A model generated the notes under the pieces. That model searched no databases. It was given only the letters and a program-made list of their open reading frames with translations, and was not told the DNA's origin. The position numbers were made by a program, and so were the translations under genes. Positions 16,928 through 17,415 of a stretch of 17,415 nucleotides of DNA are shown here, piece after piece. Within the stretch, counting starts at the first letter, position 1, and the number at the start of each line of letters is the position of its first letter. This DNA comes from Gracilaria vermiculophylla (lineage: Eukaryota > Rhodophyta > Florideophyceae > Gracilariales > Gracilariaceae): the NCBI GenBank assembly GCA_019155205.2, contig JAHNZQ020003148.1, forward strand, positions 1,626,462-1,643,876. The letters are read 5' to 3'.

Positions 16928-17415
16928 ATGAACCGTACTAATCCGCCCACTGTTTGCATGAAGAGGCCAATGGATGTGCAAGAGCGAGTCTTCTTCACGT
17001 ACATTGCCACAGACGACGACACTACTGAACGCCTTCGCATTGATCTTATGCCACACAGAGAGTCGACGATGACGAGCCTACTAGGCACCACAAAACATGG
17101 GCTACGCATTGACAAGAACGCTATTAAGAAGATTCATAGATTTACACACGCATCTGCTGATGAGATGGAATCTATCTTGAAAGATGCCGACAAACTTAGC
17201 CCAGATTTGTCGGATACATGCGACATTATTTGTAATGCGTGCGACATCTGCGCATCGACAGGCAGACCTGCACATAGAAAGAAAGTATCCATCAGCCACG
17301 TCAACGAAGCTTTCAATCAATCTATGCAGGCAGACTTTTTAGTCGTTTACGTTTCCCAGGATAAGTACGAAGTGCTCAATATGATTGACGCAGGTACTAA
17401 TTACGGTGAGATAGT
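16928..17415 (+). pseudogene. Retroelement integrase N-terminal part, runs off the window
   Basis: The frame is open from an ATG at 16928 to the end of the window and continues from the protease frame after the TGA at 16901. It contains an HHCC-type zinc-binding region: two His three residues apart (17135-17137 and 17147-17149, IHRFTHASADEM) and a cluster of Cys in CDIICNACDICASTGRP. This is followed by HRKKVSISHVNEAFNQ and QADFLVV, whose Asp (17333-17335) fits the first catalytic residue of the DDE core. A conserved-looking MIDAGTNYGE follows near the edge. The remaining catalytic residues lie outside the window, so completeness cannot be judged. Confidence 0.75.

Larger units (their letters stand above)
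15493..17415 (+). mobile_element. Degraded Ty1/copia-type LTR retroelement, left part, cut by the window edge
   Basis: The order gag, zinc knuckle, aspartic protease, integrase zinc-binding region, integrase core is the copia order: the integrase comes directly after the protease, whereas in gypsy elements reverse transcriptase stands between them. The visible part is broken by three in-frame stops and at least one frameshift, so it is not autonomous as read. Reverse transcriptase and RNase H would lie beyond base 17415. No LTR pair, primer-binding site or target duplication can be shown from this window. Confidence 0.85.

Overview
This window is nuclear DNA from a eukaryote that has both mitochondria and a plastid. 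The evidence is a histone-fold CCAAT factor (NF-YB), a RuvB-like 2 ATPase, nuclear-encoded mitochondrial proteins with presequences (ISCA2, uS4m, a CCDC90/FMP32-type protein), a type I DnaJ with a plastid-like transit peptide, two short GT-AG introns and a Ty1/copia-type retroelement. Short genes, few and tiny introns (67 and 94 bp) and intergenic gaps of about 30 bp suggest a compact algal genome. A unicellular red alga is my best guess. This is inferred from general gene style and not proven by any diagnostic marker.

Layout, left to right. Bases 1-661 hold no supported gene. 662-1651 (+) is an uninterrupted 329-codon frame of unknown function. About 1.8 kb follows without a convincing gene. 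NF-YB (3471-3848, -) and a CCDC90-type mitochondrial membrane protein (4775-5531, +, one intron) diverge from a 926-bp, very GC-rich, G-tract-rich promoter region with two E2F-like sites. The CCDC90-type gene converges on a membrane RING-H2 gene (5563-6271, -, one intron), with 31 bp between stops. The RING gene diverges from ISCA2 (6421-6864, +), with 149 bp between starts. ISCA2 converges on mitochondrial ribosomal protein uS4m (6898-7689, -), with 33 bp between stops.

Next come a small aminoglycoside-phosphotransferase-like kinase (8619-9767, +), an unresolved membrane-type reading frame (about 9924-10247, +), a plastid DnaJ (10401-11729, -), RUVBL2 (12183-13619, +) and an SRPBCC/START-like protein (14212-14664, -). 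The last 1.9 kb (15493-17415, +) is the left part of a decayed copia-type retroelement (gag, protease, integrase), cut by the window edge.

The confident genes alternate strand almost perfectly, so nearly every promoter or 3' end is shared with a neighbour. Three neighbouring genes (CCDC90-type, ISCA2, uS4m) serve mitochondria, but I see no operon-like logic. No clearly new multi-gene system is visible. The most notable items are the G-rich bidirectional promoter, the RING gene that is complete only after splicing, the strand alternation with near-touching 3' ends, and a 13-bp perfect hairpin at the gag stop of the retroelement.
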